A DNA stretch of 64,000 nt from Acetobacter peroxydans (GTDB lineage: Bacteria; Pseudomonadota; Alphaproteobacteria; Acetobacterales; Acetobacteraceae): assembly GCF_006539345.1 (NCBI RefSeq), contig NZ_BJMV01000001.1, forward strand, positions 186,001-250,000, written 5' to 3'. This document shows, piece after piece, positions 18,307-27,755 of this stretch. Numbering within the stretch: position 1 is the first letter of the stretch; the number at the start of each line of letters is the position of its first letter. A program made the position numbers and the translations under genes. A model generated the notes under the pieces. That model was given only the letters and a program-made list of their open reading frames with translations, did no database searches and had not been told where the DNA came from.

Positions 18307-18996
18307 ATGAGAGCAGGGTCTATTTTGGCAACCCCAGACCATACGCGCCCGGAAGGGCGGGGTGCGCTGGCTGCATACGCTTATCAGCAGATCAGAGATC
18401 GGCTCATTTACTGCCACTATAAGGGGGGCGAGCGGCTGGTGCTGCGGCCGCTCGCGGCGGCGCTGGGGCTTAGTCCGACACCCGTACGAGAGGCTTTGCT
18501 GCGTCTTGTTTCAGAACAAGCGCTGGAGCTGGACGACCGTAATACGGCCTGTGTGCCCGTGACGGCGCGCGAGGTTTTTCTCGAAATTCACGGCGTACGG
18601 GGCGATCTGGAAGAGCGTGTTATACGCGAACTGGCGACGCATATCACAACGGACGAAATCGCGGTCATGCGGGCCAAGCATCACGATTTCATTCTGGCTT
18701 ACGAAGCGGGTAGCCCCCACGCAGCGGCGGTGGCCAACGTGGTTTTCCACAGCACGACCGCCATGTTTTCACGGCGTCTGCTTACGGTCGGACTGATCCG
18801 TGGTCTATGGACGCGCATGGGGCCGGTTTACGCCGCGACGAATTGCCTGCCGCCTGTTACCCCGGCAGATCCTGAACATCCGCATCTCAAGCTGATTGCC
18901 GCGTTCGAGCGGCGTGACCCTGATGCGGCCGTTGAAGCTCTGCGGGAGGACTTCACTCAGGCGCGGGTCTGGCTGGAGCCGCTGCTGCCAGCCTGA
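18307..18996 (+). CDS. GntR-family transcriptional regulator (FadR/FCD subfamily)
   Basis: The N-terminal winged helix is clear: AYAYQQIRDRLIYCHYKGGE, LVLRPLAAALGLSPTPVREA, LLRLVSEQALEL. An all-helical FCD ligand domain follows (EIHGVRGDLEERVIRELATH, then HHDFILAYEAGS, VFHSTTAMFS, and a C-terminal LIAAFERRDPDAAVEALRED). Such proteins sense small organic acids or other metabolites. I use ATG 18307 because the DNA-binding domain usually starts soon after the N-terminus; ATG 18220 and TTG 18190 are in-frame alternatives. No obvious operon partner, so the target is unknown. Confidence 0.85.
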   Translation: MRAGSILATPDHTRPEGRGALAAYAYQQIRDRLIYCHYKGGERLVLRPLAAALGLSPTPVREALLRLVSEQALELDDRNTACVPVTAREVFLEIHGVRGDLEERVIRELATHITTDEIAVMRAKHHDFILAYEAGSPHAAAVANVVFHSTTAMFSRRLLTVGLIRGLWTRMGPVYAATNCLPPVTPADPEHPHLKLIAAFERRDPDAAVEALREDFTQARVWLEPLLPA

Positions 18997-19009
18997 CAAA
19001 ATTCCTCCA

Positions 19010-19036
19010 CCCCGGCCGTAGCAGTGCTGGCCGGGG
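19010..19036. terminator. Hairpin between convergent GntR and minE genes
   Basis: Arms CCCCGGCC and GGCCGGGG enclose an 11-base loop in the 48-bp gap between convergent genes. There is no strong T-run, so termination is plausible rather than certain. Confidence 0.45.
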
Positions 19037-19044
19037 CGGGTGGC

Positions 19045-19362
19045 TTAGTCTTTTTTGTCTTTATCGTCTTTGTCTTTGTCGTCTTTTTTGGCCAGCCGGT
19101 CTGTCAGGCCCGGCACTTCCACATCAATCTCCAGCACGGAACACTGTGCACCGCGATCCATTTTGATCTGCACCTTGTCCTGATCGACTGAGATATGGCG
19201 CTTGATCACTTCCATGATCTCACGGTGAAGCTTGGCCAGCAGGTCATCCTGATTGCCGCTGCCGTCCACGGACATGCGTTCATGGGCAAGCAGAATTTGC
19301 AGCCGATCCCGTGCAATGGGTGCGGATGAGCGCTTATTGAAGAGGTTGGAGAGAAAACTCAT
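19045..19362 (-). CDS. minE: Cell division topological specificity factor MinE
   Basis: MinE stimulates MinD ATPase at the membrane and drives the pole-to-pole oscillation that keeps Z-rings at midcell. The N-terminal amphipathic [12 protein letters not shown] and the MinD-contact region ([13 protein letters not shown]) are clear. The start ATG 19362 overlaps the minD stop (ATGA). A run of alternating Lys and Asp ([14 protein letters not shown]) closes the protein and looks low-complexity; 105 residues in all. Confidence 0.95.
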   Translation of the reverse strand: MSFLSNLFNKRSSAPIARDRLQILLAHERMSVDGSGNQDDLLAKLHREIMEVIKRHISVDQDKVQIKMDRGAQCSVLEIDVEVPGLTDRLAKKDDKDKDDKDKKD

Positions 19363-20174
19363 GCGGCTCTCCATTTGAACAGCCAGTCGAGCATACCGCG
19401 CCGCTCGGTGGGAATGGTGACTTTGATATCCTCGCCCATCAGGCGGCGGGCAGCTTCCATATAGGCTCCAGCGGCCGCGCTGCTGGGTTCTGCAATGGTT
19501 ACGGGCGCACCAAGGTTGGAGGCTTTGAGCACGTCCGGGCTTTCGGGAACGATGCCCAGCAGCGGAATGGACAGGATTTCGAGAACGTCGTCGGTGCCCA
19601 GCATGTCGCCCGATGCCGCGCGCTGCGGATCATAGCGGGTCAGCAGCAGGTGCTTGGGCATTTTCTCACCCGCGCGGGCCTTTTCCGTCGTGCTGTCCAG
19701 CATCCCGATAATCCGGTCACTATCACGCACCGACGAAACCTCGGGGTTGGTAACGATTACCGCCATGTCCGCATGGTGCATCGCCATCTGCGCGCCGCGC
19801 TCAATCCCCGCAGGGCTATCGCAGATTACCCAGTCGAACTTCTTGCGGAGTTCCGAGACAACCTTGGCTACGCCTTCAGCCGTCAGTGCGTCCTTGTCGC
19901 GCGTCTGGGAGGCGGGCAACAGCGAGAGGGTTTCGATCCGTTTGTCCTTGATCAGAGCCTGAGCAAGGTTCGCGTCGCCCTGAATAACATTGATCAGGTC
20001 AAACACCACACGCCGCTCGGCCCCCATGATAAGATCAAGGTTACGAAGGCCAACGTCAAAATCTACCAGAACCACACTCTGCCCGGTTTTGGCCAGAGCC
20101 GCCCCGAGAGCCGCTGTTGTAGTGGTCTTGCCGACGCCACCTTTGCCTGACGTGACGACGAGAACCTTTGCCAT
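19359..20174 (-). CDS. minD: Septum site-determining ATPase MinD
   Basis: MinD is a deviant Walker ATPase that recruits MinC to the membrane. The P-loop is [20 protein letters not shown] and the switch region [13 protein letters not shown]. The C-terminal membrane-targeting amphipathic helix is visible as [14 protein letters not shown]. It has 271 residues. It overlaps minE by four bases; minC lies upstream with a 160-bp gap. Confidence 0.97.
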   Translation of the reverse strand: MAKVLVVTSGKGGVGKTTTTAALGAALAKTGQSVVLVDFDVGLRNLDLIMGAERRVVFDLINVIQGDANLAQALIKDKRIETLSLLPASQTRDKDALTAEGVAKVVSELRKKFDWVICDSPAGIERGAQMAMHHADMAVIVTNPEVSSVRDSDRIIGMLDSTTEKARAGEKMPKHLLLTRYDPQRAASGDMLGTDDVLEILSIPLLGIVPESPDVLKASNLGAPVTIAEPSSAAAGAYMEAARRLMGEDIKVTIPTERRGMLDWLFKWRAA

Positions 20175-20334
20175 CGGTGTTCCTTTTCTTTCAGGTCATG
20201 CCGCCGGAGCCCCTCGGTGCGGTCACATGGCGACATTAGCTGGTTGTATTAGAAAATGTAACTTTGAATTTTCCGTTTACAGTGGGCTTTTTTTTGCCAT
20301 TTTTTTTCAGGCCCACTCATATGGCTGCGCTCCG
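20175..20334. other. minC-minD spacer with inverted repeat and two T-runs
   Basis: The 160-bp gap is AT-rich near 20240-20310. AGTGGGC (20281-20287) and GCCCACT (20311-20317) form an inverted repeat whose loop holds two runs of about eight T's. It may attenuate minC transcription before minD or mark a separate minDE promoter. Only the repeat is seen directly. Confidence 0.4.
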
Positions 20335-21084
20335 TCAGCCGGGCAGGGGACGGAACACCAGTCTTTCGCCTTCCAGCAGGATCTGGGCGGGGCCATTAAT
20401 GCAGACCGGGTCCATTTCTTCGGCTGTGGCGTAAAAACCGTCTATGGCCACCAGTTCCGCGTCCAGTGCTTTTGTGAAGACGCGGGCAGTGCTGTTACCG
20501 CCGATCCCCGCGACGGCGCGGCCACGCAGCGCACCATAGATATGGATGGAGCCCCCGGCGGAAACCTCTGCCCCTGAGGCAACAGCGCCCAGTACGACAA
20601 CATCCCCTTCAGGCCAGACTACCTGCTGGCCCGAGCGTACGCTTTCCTCCACCACAAGGGCGATGGGGTGCGCAGGATTTTTGGCCTGAGTGGCGTGTTC
20701 CTCGTCCGTGCTGGCGGAGGGCGTATTTTCGCGTGGTTGCGCGGGGGCAGCACGGGTGGAGGCCGGGCTCTCTGGCCAGTCCCATCCGGCGGTGGCGGGC
20801 CAGTTGCGGTTGCCGCCCTCAATGCCGATAATCCTGATGCCGCGCTGCTTCAGATCATCGGGCAGGGTGGCGAGGTCGGGAGTGTCGGCCTCCACCATGC
20901 TCAGATCCACAATGACAGGTTTGCCTGCGAAAAAACCGACCGAGCGCGCGATCTGTTGATCCAGCGCGGCCAGCCAGTCCGTCAGAGGGGATTCTGGGGT
21001 CAGGGTCAGGGCCACGAATGTGCGCCCGGACATGCGGATGCGCGGAAGGTGTGCTGATGGGCCAGCAGAGGGTGTGCCAGACAA
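20335..21084 (-). CDS. minC: Septum site-determining protein MinC
   Basis: MinC blocks FtsZ polymerisation away from midcell. The N-terminal domain (SGRTFVALTLTPE and GFFAGKPVIVDLS) is followed by a Pro/Ala-rich linker. The C-terminal beta-helix is typical (RSGQQVVWPEGDVVVLGAVA, SAGGSIHIYGALRGRAVAGI). The first in-frame start is TTG 21084; ATG 21033 (MSGRTF) also fits the family's usual N-terminus and may be the real one. First gene of the min group. Confidence 0.95.
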   Translation of the reverse strand: MSGTPSAGPSAHLPRIRMSGRTFVALTLTPESPLTDWLAALDQQIARSVGFFAGKPVIVDLSMVEADTPDLATLPDDLKQRGIRIIGIEGGNRNWPATAGWDWPESPASTRAAPAQPRENTPSASTDEEHATQAKNPAHPIALVVEESVRSGQQVVWPEGDVVVLGAVASGAEVSAGGSIHIYGALRGRAVAGIGGNSTARVFTKALDAELVAIDGFYATAEEMDPVCINGPAQILLEGERLVFRPLPG

Positions 21085-21314
21085 GGAAATACCGCCGCTC
21101 TCAAAATTCAGGTGGTCAACAAATCAGGGCGTGCGCGAAAAAAACAGCCGCAGGATTCCGAAGCCGGATAACCGTCGCGCGCCTGTCCTACGCATTGGCG
21201 GCTTGGCTGCCCGAACGCAAGCGCTTTGTGTTGTGAATTACAATTGTAGCAGCCGTGCGCCGGGCTGTGTTTTCCCTCTGGCGTGGGGGCGGGCAATGGC
21301 ATAAACGAAAGCGT

Positions 21315-21983
21315 ATGCGTACCCTCCTGCATTTTCCGATATCCCCGGCCAGCCGCACCGTGCGTCTGGTGCTGGGTGAAAAGCGTCTGCCGTTCGAGCC
21401 GGTGATTGAGCGCGCGTGGGAACAGCGCCCGGAACTGTTCGCCATCAACCCGGCGGGCGACGTGCCCGTCCTGATTGAGGACAACGGTCTGATTGTCCCT
21501 TCTGCCCCCGTAATCTGCGAATACCTTGAAGAAGCGTACGCCGATACGCCCTTGCTTGGTCGCACGCTGGCGGAACGGGTAGAGGTGCGCCGTGTGGCGG
21601 CTTGGTTCGATACGCTCTTCGCGCGTGAGGTATCCGGTCGCTTTATTGATGAACGCGTGATGAAGCGGCTGAGCGGACGCGGCAATCCTGATGGCGGTGC
21701 CCTGCGTGATGCGTACGCCTCCATGCGGCCGCTGATGCGCTATGCCAATGAACTGGCGGAAAACCGTAACTGGCTGGGCGGTGGTTTTCTGTCGCTGGCG
21801 GATTTTACAGCGGCGGCCCACCTGTCATGCATGGACTTTATTGGCGACATCGACTGGGCGCGTGTACCTGCCCTGCGTGACTGGTACGCCCGCATGAAGT
21901 CGCGTCCCTGTTTCCGTCCCCTTTTGGCGGATCGCATTTCCGGGATTACACCGCCCGAATATTACACAAATCTGGATTTTTAA
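21315..21983 (+). CDS. fzlA: GST-fold protein, probable FtsZ-binding FzlA
   Basis: The thioredoxin-like half (MRTLLHFPISPASRTVRLVL, NPAGDVPVLIEDNGLIVPSA, VICEYLEEAY) and helical half give a complete GST fold of 222 residues. The opening and the C-terminal tail (ISGITPPEYYTNLDF) resemble the alphaproteobacterial FzlA group as I know it. There a conserved Trp near residue 35-38 and an Asp just before the terminus contact FtsZ; here W35 and D221 are present. FzlA curves FtsZ filaments and is needed for constriction in Caulobacter. Lying beside minCDE fits a division role. A generic GST is the alternative. Confidence 0.68.
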   Translation: MRTLLHFPISPASRTVRLVLGEKRLPFEPVIERAWEQRPELFAINPAGDVPVLIEDNGLIVPSAPVICEYLEEAYADTPLLGRTLAERVEVRRVAAWFDTLFAREVSGRFIDERVMKRLSGRGNPDGGALRDAYASMRPLMRYANELAENRNWLGGGFLSLADFTAAAHLSCMDFIGDIDWARVPALRDWYARMKSRPCFRPLLADRISGITPPEYYTNLDF

Positions 21984-21988
21984 GAACC

Positions 21989-23209
21989 ATGAACGGACTT
22001 TCTGGCACGGCCGCGGCCTTGGGGGATGTGGTCGTTGTCGGGGGAGGCGCCGCCGGCCTTATGACAGCGCTTGTCGCAGGCAGGCGTGGCCTGCGGGTGA
22101 GCGTGCTGGAGCACGGGCCGGAAGTTGGGCGCAAGATCCTGATTTCAGGCGGCGGGCGCTGTAATTTTACCAACACAGACATGCGGGCTGAATGCTTTCT
22201 TTCCAGCAACCGGCATTTCGTCAAATCCGCTATCAGTCGCTACCGGCCGGAGCATTTTCTGGCCATGCTGGGACGGCACGGCATTGCCTGGCACGAAAAG
22301 AAGCTGGGGCAGCTTTTTTGCGACCGCTCCGCTGCTGACATCGTGCAGATGCTGCTGGACGAATGCCGTGCGGCCCATGTGCGTATTCTGACCGGCGTAC
22401 GGGTGACTGGCGTCAGCAAGGCCGATCATTTCACGGTGCAGACGACAGCGGGCGCGCTCCATGCGCGCTCTCTGGTGCTGGCCAGTGGCGGGCTGTCCAT
22501 TCCCAAGCTGGGGGCGAGCGGCTTTGCCTATGATGTGGCCCGACAGTTCGGCCTGCCGGTCATTACGCCTGAGCCAGCGCTGGTTCCGCTGGTGTTCGGG
22601 CAGGAGGAGGACGCCTGGCTGCGCACGCTGGCGGGGGTTTCGCTGCCGGTGCGCGCAGCCTGTGGCAAGACTGCCTTTGAAGAAGCGCTGCTTTTCACGC
22701 ATCGTGGGCTGTCCGGCCCGGCGTTGTTGCAGATTTCCTCTTTCTGGCGCGAAGGCCAGCCACTTTCGCTCGATCTGGTGCCGGGGCAGGACATGGGCGC
22801 GGCGCTGGCGCGGCTGAAAAAAAGCGGGGTGCGGACGCAGGCTCCCGCCACGTTGGGGCGCTGGGTGCCGCAGCGTCTGGCACAGGCGCTGAGCGCGCGT
22901 TATGTGCCCGAAAAGCTGCATGGCAGACCGCTGGCCGAATGGGCGGACAAGGATGTGGCGGCACTGGCCCGGCATATCAGTCATATGGGGCTTACCCCCA
23001 CGGGGACTGAAGGCTTTGCCAAGGCCGAGGTCACGCGAGGCGGGGTGGACACACGCGCCCTGTCTTCGCGTACGATGGAGGCCACATCCGTACCCGGTCT
23101 GTATGTGGTGGGCGAGGCCGTGGATGTAACCGGCTGGCTCGGTGGCTATAATTTCCACTGGGCATGGGCCAGCGGCCATGCGGCGGGTGAGGCCGTGGCC
23201 GCAGCCTGA
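21989..23209 (+). CDS. HI0933/YhiN-type FAD-binding flavoprotein
   Basis: The dinucleotide-binding motif VVVGGGAAGLMTALVAGRRG is followed by the family signature GRKILISGGGRCNFTN and a C-terminal FAD motif (EAVDVTGWLGGYNFHWAWAS). It has 406 residues. The family was long annotated as an oxidoreductase of unknown role. A related E. coli protein has recently been linked to dihydrouridine formation in 23S rRNA; whether this branch does the same is open. The gene starts five bases after fzlA, so it is probably co-transcribed. Confidence 0.85.
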   Translation: MNGLSGTAAALGDVVVVGGGAAGLMTALVAGRRGLRVSVLEHGPEVGRKILISGGGRCNFTNTDMRAECFLSSNRHFVKSAISRYRPEHFLAMLGRHGIAWHEKKLGQLFCDRSAADIVQMLLDECRAAHVRILTGVRVTGVSKADHFTVQTTAGALHARSLVLASGGLSIPKLGASGFAYDVARQFGLPVITPEPALVPLVFGQEEDAWLRTLAGVSLPVRAACGKTAFEEALLFTHRGLSGPALLQISSFWREGQPLSLDLVPGQDMGAALARLKKSGVRTQAPATLGRWVPQRLAQALSARYVPEKLHGRPLAEWADKDVAALARHISHMGLTPTGTEGFAKAEVTRGGVDTRALSSRTMEATSVPGLYVVGEAVDVTGWLGGYNFHWAWASGHAAGEAVAAA

Positions 23210-23215
23210 GAGTGC

Positions 23216-24193
23216 CTAGTCCTTCTTCTGGCTGGCCAGTTCCAGTGCGCGGGCGTACACAACCCGTTTGGGCAGGCCTGCCGCCGCCGCTGCCAGAGCT
23301 GCGGCATCCTTGACCGAATGCGTGGCCAGAAGGGTGGTGAGCGTCGTGTCCAGATCATCCGCGCTGGCGCTTTCTTCCGGGGCTGGGCCGAGCAGCAGGG
23401 TGATTTCGCCTCGCGGTGCGGTCTGGGTATAAAAATCCGCCAGTTCAGACACGGTGCCCCGGCGAATTTCCTCAAAGCGTTTTGTCAACTCGCGGGCAAC
23501 GGCGGCAGGTCGATCCGGCCCGAAGACGGCCGCCATGTCGTGCAGGGTTTCCGCCAGCCGATGTGGGGCTTCGTGCCAGATCAGGGTTGCGCCAAGGCCC
23601 GCGCGTTCCGCTGCGTGCAGGCGGGCGAAGGCTTCGCGCCGGGCGGCGGAGCGTGGCGGCGGAAACCCAACGAACAGGAACGGGTAGGGCGGCAGGCCTG
23701 ATAACACCAGAGCCGTCAGCGCCGCGTTGGGGCCGGGCACGGCGGTAACGGTAATACCCGCCTCTATGGCGGCGCGTACAAGGCGGTAGCCGGGGTCGGA
23801 CAGCAGGGGCATACCCGCGTCTGAAACCAGTGCAATCCGTGCTCCCGCCTGCAGGCGGGCCACAAGGGCCGGCACGCGCTGGCGTTCATTATGCTCGTGC
23901 AGGGCTTCCGTGCGCGCGTTGATGCCTCGGTCGGTCAGAAGCCGGGCGGTTGTGCGGGTGTCTTCGCATAAGACGAGTTCGGCTGTGGCCAGCGCTTCGG
24001 CTCCGCGGGGGCTGAAATCGCCCAGATTGCCGATGGGTGTTGCGACAAGCACCAGTGTTGCAGGCGGTATGTTGGAAGAAGAAGGCGCATGACTTGGCGC
24101 GTCTCCTTCGCTATGCAATGGATCAGTCTTGTCATGCGGCGGCTCATCAGGCTGGCTGGCGGTAAAGGATGATGTGGATGATGACGCGCGCAT
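23216..24193 (-). CDS. rsmI: 16S rRNA (cytidine1402-2'-O)-methyltransferase
   Basis: RsmI methylates the ribose of C1402 in the 30S decoding centre. The tetrapyrrole-methylase fold is clear: LVLVATPIGNLGDFSPRGAE, LVLCEDTRTTARLL, SDAGMPLLSDPGY, AVPGPNAALTALVLSGLP. ATG 24193 follows an AGGAG by six bases. A non-conserved Ser/Pro-rich N-terminal stretch of about 45 residues precedes the domain. It diverges from the LpoA-like gene, as in E. coli yraL/yraM. Confidence 0.95.
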   Translation of the reverse strand: MRASSSTSSFTASQPDEPPHDKTDPLHSEGDAPSHAPSSSNIPPATLVLVATPIGNLGDFSPRGAEALATAELVLCEDTRTTARLLTDRGINARTEALHEHNERQRVPALVARLQAGARIALVSDAGMPLLSDPGYRLVRAAIEAGITVTAVPGPNAALTALVLSGLPPYPFLFVGFPPPRSAARREAFARLHAAERAGLGATLIWHEAPHRLAETLHDMAAVFGPDRPAAVARELTKRFEEIRRGTVSELADFYTQTAPRGEITLLLGPAPEESASADDLDTTLTTLLATHSVKDAAALAAAAAGLPKRVVYARALELASQKKD

Positions 24194-24258
24194 ATTCGCT
24201 CCTGTCAGGGCTTTGTGCACAAGCTCTGGCGGCAAATGCCCCCTCATGCAAGGCCGGA

Positions 24259-25698
24259 ATGGCCAGAATGTCCGTGGCTTATGCCACCCATGCGCCGAAA
24301 GGGCGCGGTCTTGCGGCTCTGGGGCTGGGCGGACTTCTGCTGGCCGGGTGCGCGCAGGAAGCGTCCAGACCGGGCGCAGGCCCTGTCGTGACGCCTGAAG
24401 CGCCCCAACAGGCGGCCAGTCGCAGCATCGGTGTGCTATTGCCTCTGAGCGGTGCCAATGCCCCCCTTGGGCGTGAACTGCTGGCCGGAGCGGAAATGGC
24501 GCTGGCCGCGCAACCTGCGCAGGGAACGCGCGGCGTGCAACTGCGGGTGGATGCTCACGATACGGCTGGCCCCGGTGGCGCGGCCGAAGCCGCTGCCGCC
24601 GCCGTGCGCGCGGGCGATAGCGTGCTGATCGGGCCTCTGACAAGTGGTGATACAGCCGAGGCAGCGCCTGCCGCGCAGGCGGGGCGGGTGCCGGTTCTGG
24701 CCCTGACAAGCGATGTGGCGCAGGCGCGGCCCGGCATATGGGTTATGGGCATTACGCCGGAAGATCAGGTTCAGCGTCTGGTGGAGCAGGCCCGGCAGGA
24801 AGGGCGCAAGCGTTTTGCGGCGCTGCTGCCGGATAATCCTCTGGGCCGTGCGATGGGCGCTGGTTTGCAGGTTGCCTGCCGGGATCAGGGGCTGGCGGAG
24901 CCTGTCATCAGCTACCATTCCAGCGCGCCTGAAAATATCACGGACGCTCTTAAACAGCTCAGCGGTGTCAGCAGTAATGGCGCATCGCTGCCCGCCGGGG
25001 TTGTTCCCGGATCGGAGGCTGATACGCAGGCTCAGCCTCTGCCGACCGATCTGGCGGCGGCATTGGGGCAGGCAGGGAACGATGCCGCCAGCGCTCCGGC
25101 TACCCTGCCCGGGGGGAGCGCCAGCATGGGCGTGGCGGGTATGAGTGCCTCCGGGCAGAGCGTGGGGCCTGCCTCGCTGCCTTTCGATGCTCTGCTGCTG
25201 GGCGATACCGGGTTGTCTTTGAAGACCGTCATGACCGCGCTGAACGACATGCAGGTTGGCCTGCCTGCCGTACGGATCATGGGGCCGGGCTTGTGGGCGG
25301 CGTTTGCCAGCAAGCTGGGGCCGATCCGTGGCGCATGGTATGCGGCACCCAATCCCTCTGCACGACAGGGGTTTGTCGCGCGCTTTTCCGCGCAGTACCA
25401 GCATACGCCCAAACCGCTGGTTGATCTGACCTACGATGCAGCAGGCGCCGTACGCACTCTGGCTGATGAGGGCGCGAAAGACTTTTCGCCTAGACTACTC
25501 ACCCGCCCGACCGGCTTTCAGGGCGTGGATGGTGCCTTTGTCCTGCTGCCCGACGGGCGTGTGCGCCGGGCTCTGGCCGTGTTTGAGGTCATTGGCAGCG
25601 GAGCCGAGGCAAGGATGATCGCAACCGCGCCGACCAATGTTGCCCCGCAGGCAGCATCGGGCGGCAGCGTGGCCAAAGCGCCTGCGGGCGGGGCCTGA
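24259..25698 (+). CDS. LpoA-like penicillin-binding protein activator lipoprotein
   Basis: A lipoprotein signal with the lipobox LLAGC is followed by a periplasmic-binding (Leu/Ile/Val-type) fold: SIGVLLPLSGANAPLGRELL, VLIGPLTSGDTAEAAPAAQA, VPVLALTSDVAQARPGIWVM. This matches the C-terminal domain of LpoA, which activates PBP1A; the N-terminal TPR domain of LpoA is missing. A low-complexity Ala/Gly-rich insert lies near residues 235-300. I chose ATG 24259, six bases after AAGG. Divergence from rsmI is conserved in Proteobacteria. Activation of a PBP is inferred from family and context. Confidence 0.8.
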   Translation: MARMSVAYATHAPKGRGLAALGLGGLLLAGCAQEASRPGAGPVVTPEAPQQAASRSIGVLLPLSGANAPLGRELLAGAEMALAAQPAQGTRGVQLRVDAHDTAGPGGAAEAAAAAVRAGDSVLIGPLTSGDTAEAAPAAQAGRVPVLALTSDVAQARPGIWVMGITPEDQVQRLVEQARQEGRKRFAALLPDNPLGRAMGAGLQVACRDQGLAEPVISYHSSAPENITDALKQLSGVSSNGASLPAGVVPGSEADTQAQPLPTDLAAALGQAGNDAASAPATLPGGSASMGVAGMSASGQSVGPASLPFDALLLGDTGLSLKTVMTALNDMQVGLPAVRIMGPGLWAAFASKLGPIRGAWYAAPNPSARQGFVARFSAQYQHTPKPLVDLTYDAAGAVRTLADEGAKDFSPRLLTRPTGFQGVDGAFVLLPDGRVRRALAVFEVIGSGAEARMIATAPTNVAPQAASGGSVAKAPAGGA

Positions 25699-25963
25699 GC
25701 CTACCCCTGATCAGTGGATATCAGAGCCGGGTGTGAAAATATGACCGCCCGGTTCCGGTATTTTTACAGATCGCAGATTATTTGATCCCCGCATAAGGCG
25801 GGAAGTGCGCGCTACATGTCGGCTTGCTGTCATTTCATAAACTGATTGCAGGCTATCCCTTGCTGATAAAACGCGTGGCGCGTGTGACAGGCTATGAAGC
25901 GCTTGTCCCCCGGCGTTCGCGGCTTTCTTACCTGCTGGCCGCCTGTGTGGCCTCATGGCCCTG

Positions 25964-27598
25964 TCAGCGGCGTGAACGCGCCATGGCAGACAGGGCCTGC
26001 GCCACACGGCTGACTACATCCGTCCACTGACGCGGTGTGGTCTGGCGGATGATGCGCAGGTTCGGATACCACGGCGTGTCCTCCCGGCCGTGGAGCCAGC
26101 GCCAGCAGTTGTCGTAGCGGTCCATCAGCAGCACTGTCTTGCCTAGACCCGCCGCCAGATGTGCCACGGATGTATCCACGCTTACCACCACATCCAGCCC
26201 CATAATAAGGGCTGCCGTGTCGTCCATGCTGTGCAGGGCGTCTGTCGGGTCGTAAAGGCGCATACCTTCGGGCGGGTCCATCATCTGCTCGGCATAAGGG
26301 CCTTTTTGCAGGCTGATGAGCTTGACCCCCGAGAGGCGGCCCAAGGGTGCCAGAGCACTCAGGGGGAGTGAGCGTCGCCTGTCCACAATATGGGCGGCCA
26401 GAGTGTTGGCGCGCGGCGCTCCGCCCCAGACCAGCCCGACCTTGAGCGCCTTTCCGGAGGGGAGCAGAGCCGCCATGGCCTGTGTTTTTTCCTGATCGGC
26501 ACGCAGGTAGGGCACGGGCGCGCCCCATGGGGCCTGTGTATGCAGGAAAATGCGTGGCAGGCTGATAAAACCGCAATACCAGTCAAAGCGGGGCAGGGGC
26601 GGCGCGCCATCGCGCATGACATGCACGGTATGGACACCCTGTACGCGCTGGCAGAGCTGGCTAAGTGCCGGCGGCACAAGCAGGTGAACAATCGCGCCCC
26701 GCTCTGCCAGAGATGGGACATAGCGCAGATACATCAGCGTATCGCCCAGCCCTTCTTCATGTACGAGCAGAACCCGCTGGCCATCAAGCCGCGTGGCATC
26801 GTTCAGGGCGGGCAGGGTGGCGTTGTCCGGCACGGCAGCGTGCCCCGGCAGGGCGTGCCGCCATTCGTGCTCTTGCCAGCCTTTTGCGTAGTCTCCGGCC
26901 TTGAGCAGGGCGACAGAGCGGTTGAAGCGAACGCGTGCATCGTCAGGGCGGAGAGCGAGTGCCGCGTCAAAATGGCTGAGCGCTTCCCCCATTTGGCCCT
27001 GGCCGGTCAGGATCGTGCCGATATTGGCATGTGTTGCGGCGCGGTCGGTCGCGTTGTTGGGTAGGGGGTGCAGGCAGTCCAAGGCGGCCTGCATGGCACC
27101 GTGTTCGGTCAGGGCCATGGCGAGAAGGCTGCGGGGGAGCATGGCGTCAGGCACGCGCGCCACAGCCTGCTTCAATACGCTGATGGCGGCTTCGTGCTGG
27201 CCGGTCTGTACCAGCAGACTGCCCAACACGGCGTGCACGCGTGTATCATCCGGCGTGCGGCGCAGCAGAGCCTGCGCTACGACAAGAGCTTCGGCCCGGC
27301 GATCCTGAGCCGTCATCAGTTCGGCCAGATCGTGTAACGGGTGCTGGCTGGCCGAGTGGCGGCTGGCTACAGCGGCCAGTATATCGGCCGCCACTTCCGG
27401 CTTGCCCGTGGCGGCCAGACAGATGGCATACAGAATGCCAGCCTGTTCCATGCTGTCGTTTTCGGGCGGAGGGATCAGCCCGTAGGGTTCCAGCTTGGGC
27501 AGTGCCTGCCAGAATAGCCCGGCTTTTATGTCGGACAGGCAGGCGCGTAAAAAATTAGCGGTCAGGTGCGGCGGCTTGAGAGTGGCGGCGGGTTTCAT
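25964..27598 (-). CDS. TPR protein with glycosyltransferase-9-like C-terminal domain
   Basis: The N-terminal half holds several tetratricopeptide units (for example TRVHAVLGSLLVQTGQHEAA, ISVLKQAVARVPDAMLPRSL, THANIGTILTGQGQMGEALS, HFDAALALRPDDARVRFNRS). The C-terminal 300 residues resemble the family in which TPRs are joined to a GT9/heptosyltransferase-like domain (KVGLVWGGAPRANTLAAHIV, GLDVVVSVDTSVAHLAAGLG, VLLMDRYDNCWRWLHGREDT). I chose ATG 27598 for a 544-residue protein; the longer in-frame start at 27706 would run through the carD terminator. Acceptor and donor are unknown. Confidence 0.8.
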   Translation of the reverse strand: MKPAATLKPPHLTANFLRACLSDIKAGLFWQALPKLEPYGLIPPPENDSMEQAGILYAICLAATGKPEVAADILAAVASRHSASQHPLHDLAELMTAQDRRAEALVVAQALLRRTPDDTRVHAVLGSLLVQTGQHEAAISVLKQAVARVPDAMLPRSLLAMALTEHGAMQAALDCLHPLPNNATDRAATHANIGTILTGQGQMGEALSHFDAALALRPDDARVRFNRSVALLKAGDYAKGWQEHEWRHALPGHAAVPDNATLPALNDATRLDGQRVLLVHEEGLGDTLMYLRYVPSLAERGAIVHLLVPPALSQLCQRVQGVHTVHVMRDGAPPLPRFDWYCGFISLPRIFLHTQAPWGAPVPYLRADQEKTQAMAALLPSGKALKVGLVWGGAPRANTLAAHIVDRRRSLPLSALAPLGRLSGVKLISLQKGPYAEQMMDPPEGMRLYDPTDALHSMDDTAALIMGLDVVVSVDTSVAHLAAGLGKTVLLMDRYDNCWRWLHGREDTPWYPNLRIIRQTTPRQWTDVVSRVAQALSAMARSRR

Positions 27599-27692
27599 GA
27601 GCAGATCCCGGAGGCAAATGGGGCGCGTAGCGTGTGCCAGATTATCCGCGTTGGTGCGTGCGGAAAACCGGTAGGGAAAAGAACGGCCGCAT

Positions 27693-27723
27693 AAAAAAAC
27701 CGGCATCCCTGTGGGGTGCCGGT
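27693..27723 (-). terminator. Rho-independent terminator of carD
   Basis: Read on the minus strand, CCGGCACCCC pairs with GGGATGCCGG around a short loop and is followed by seven T residues, 33 bases past the carD stop. Confidence 0.9.
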
Positions 27724-27755
27724 TTTGAGCACTCTGGCCGGTAGGCGTCAGCCGT

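Noticed and set aside
25699-25963. Possible short gene between the LpoA-like gene and the TPR gene, including a 68-codon plus-strand frame at 25824
   Set aside because: No ribosome-binding site, and the frame overlaps the end of the TPR gene; yraN, expected by synteny, is not present. The gap holds nothing I can support.
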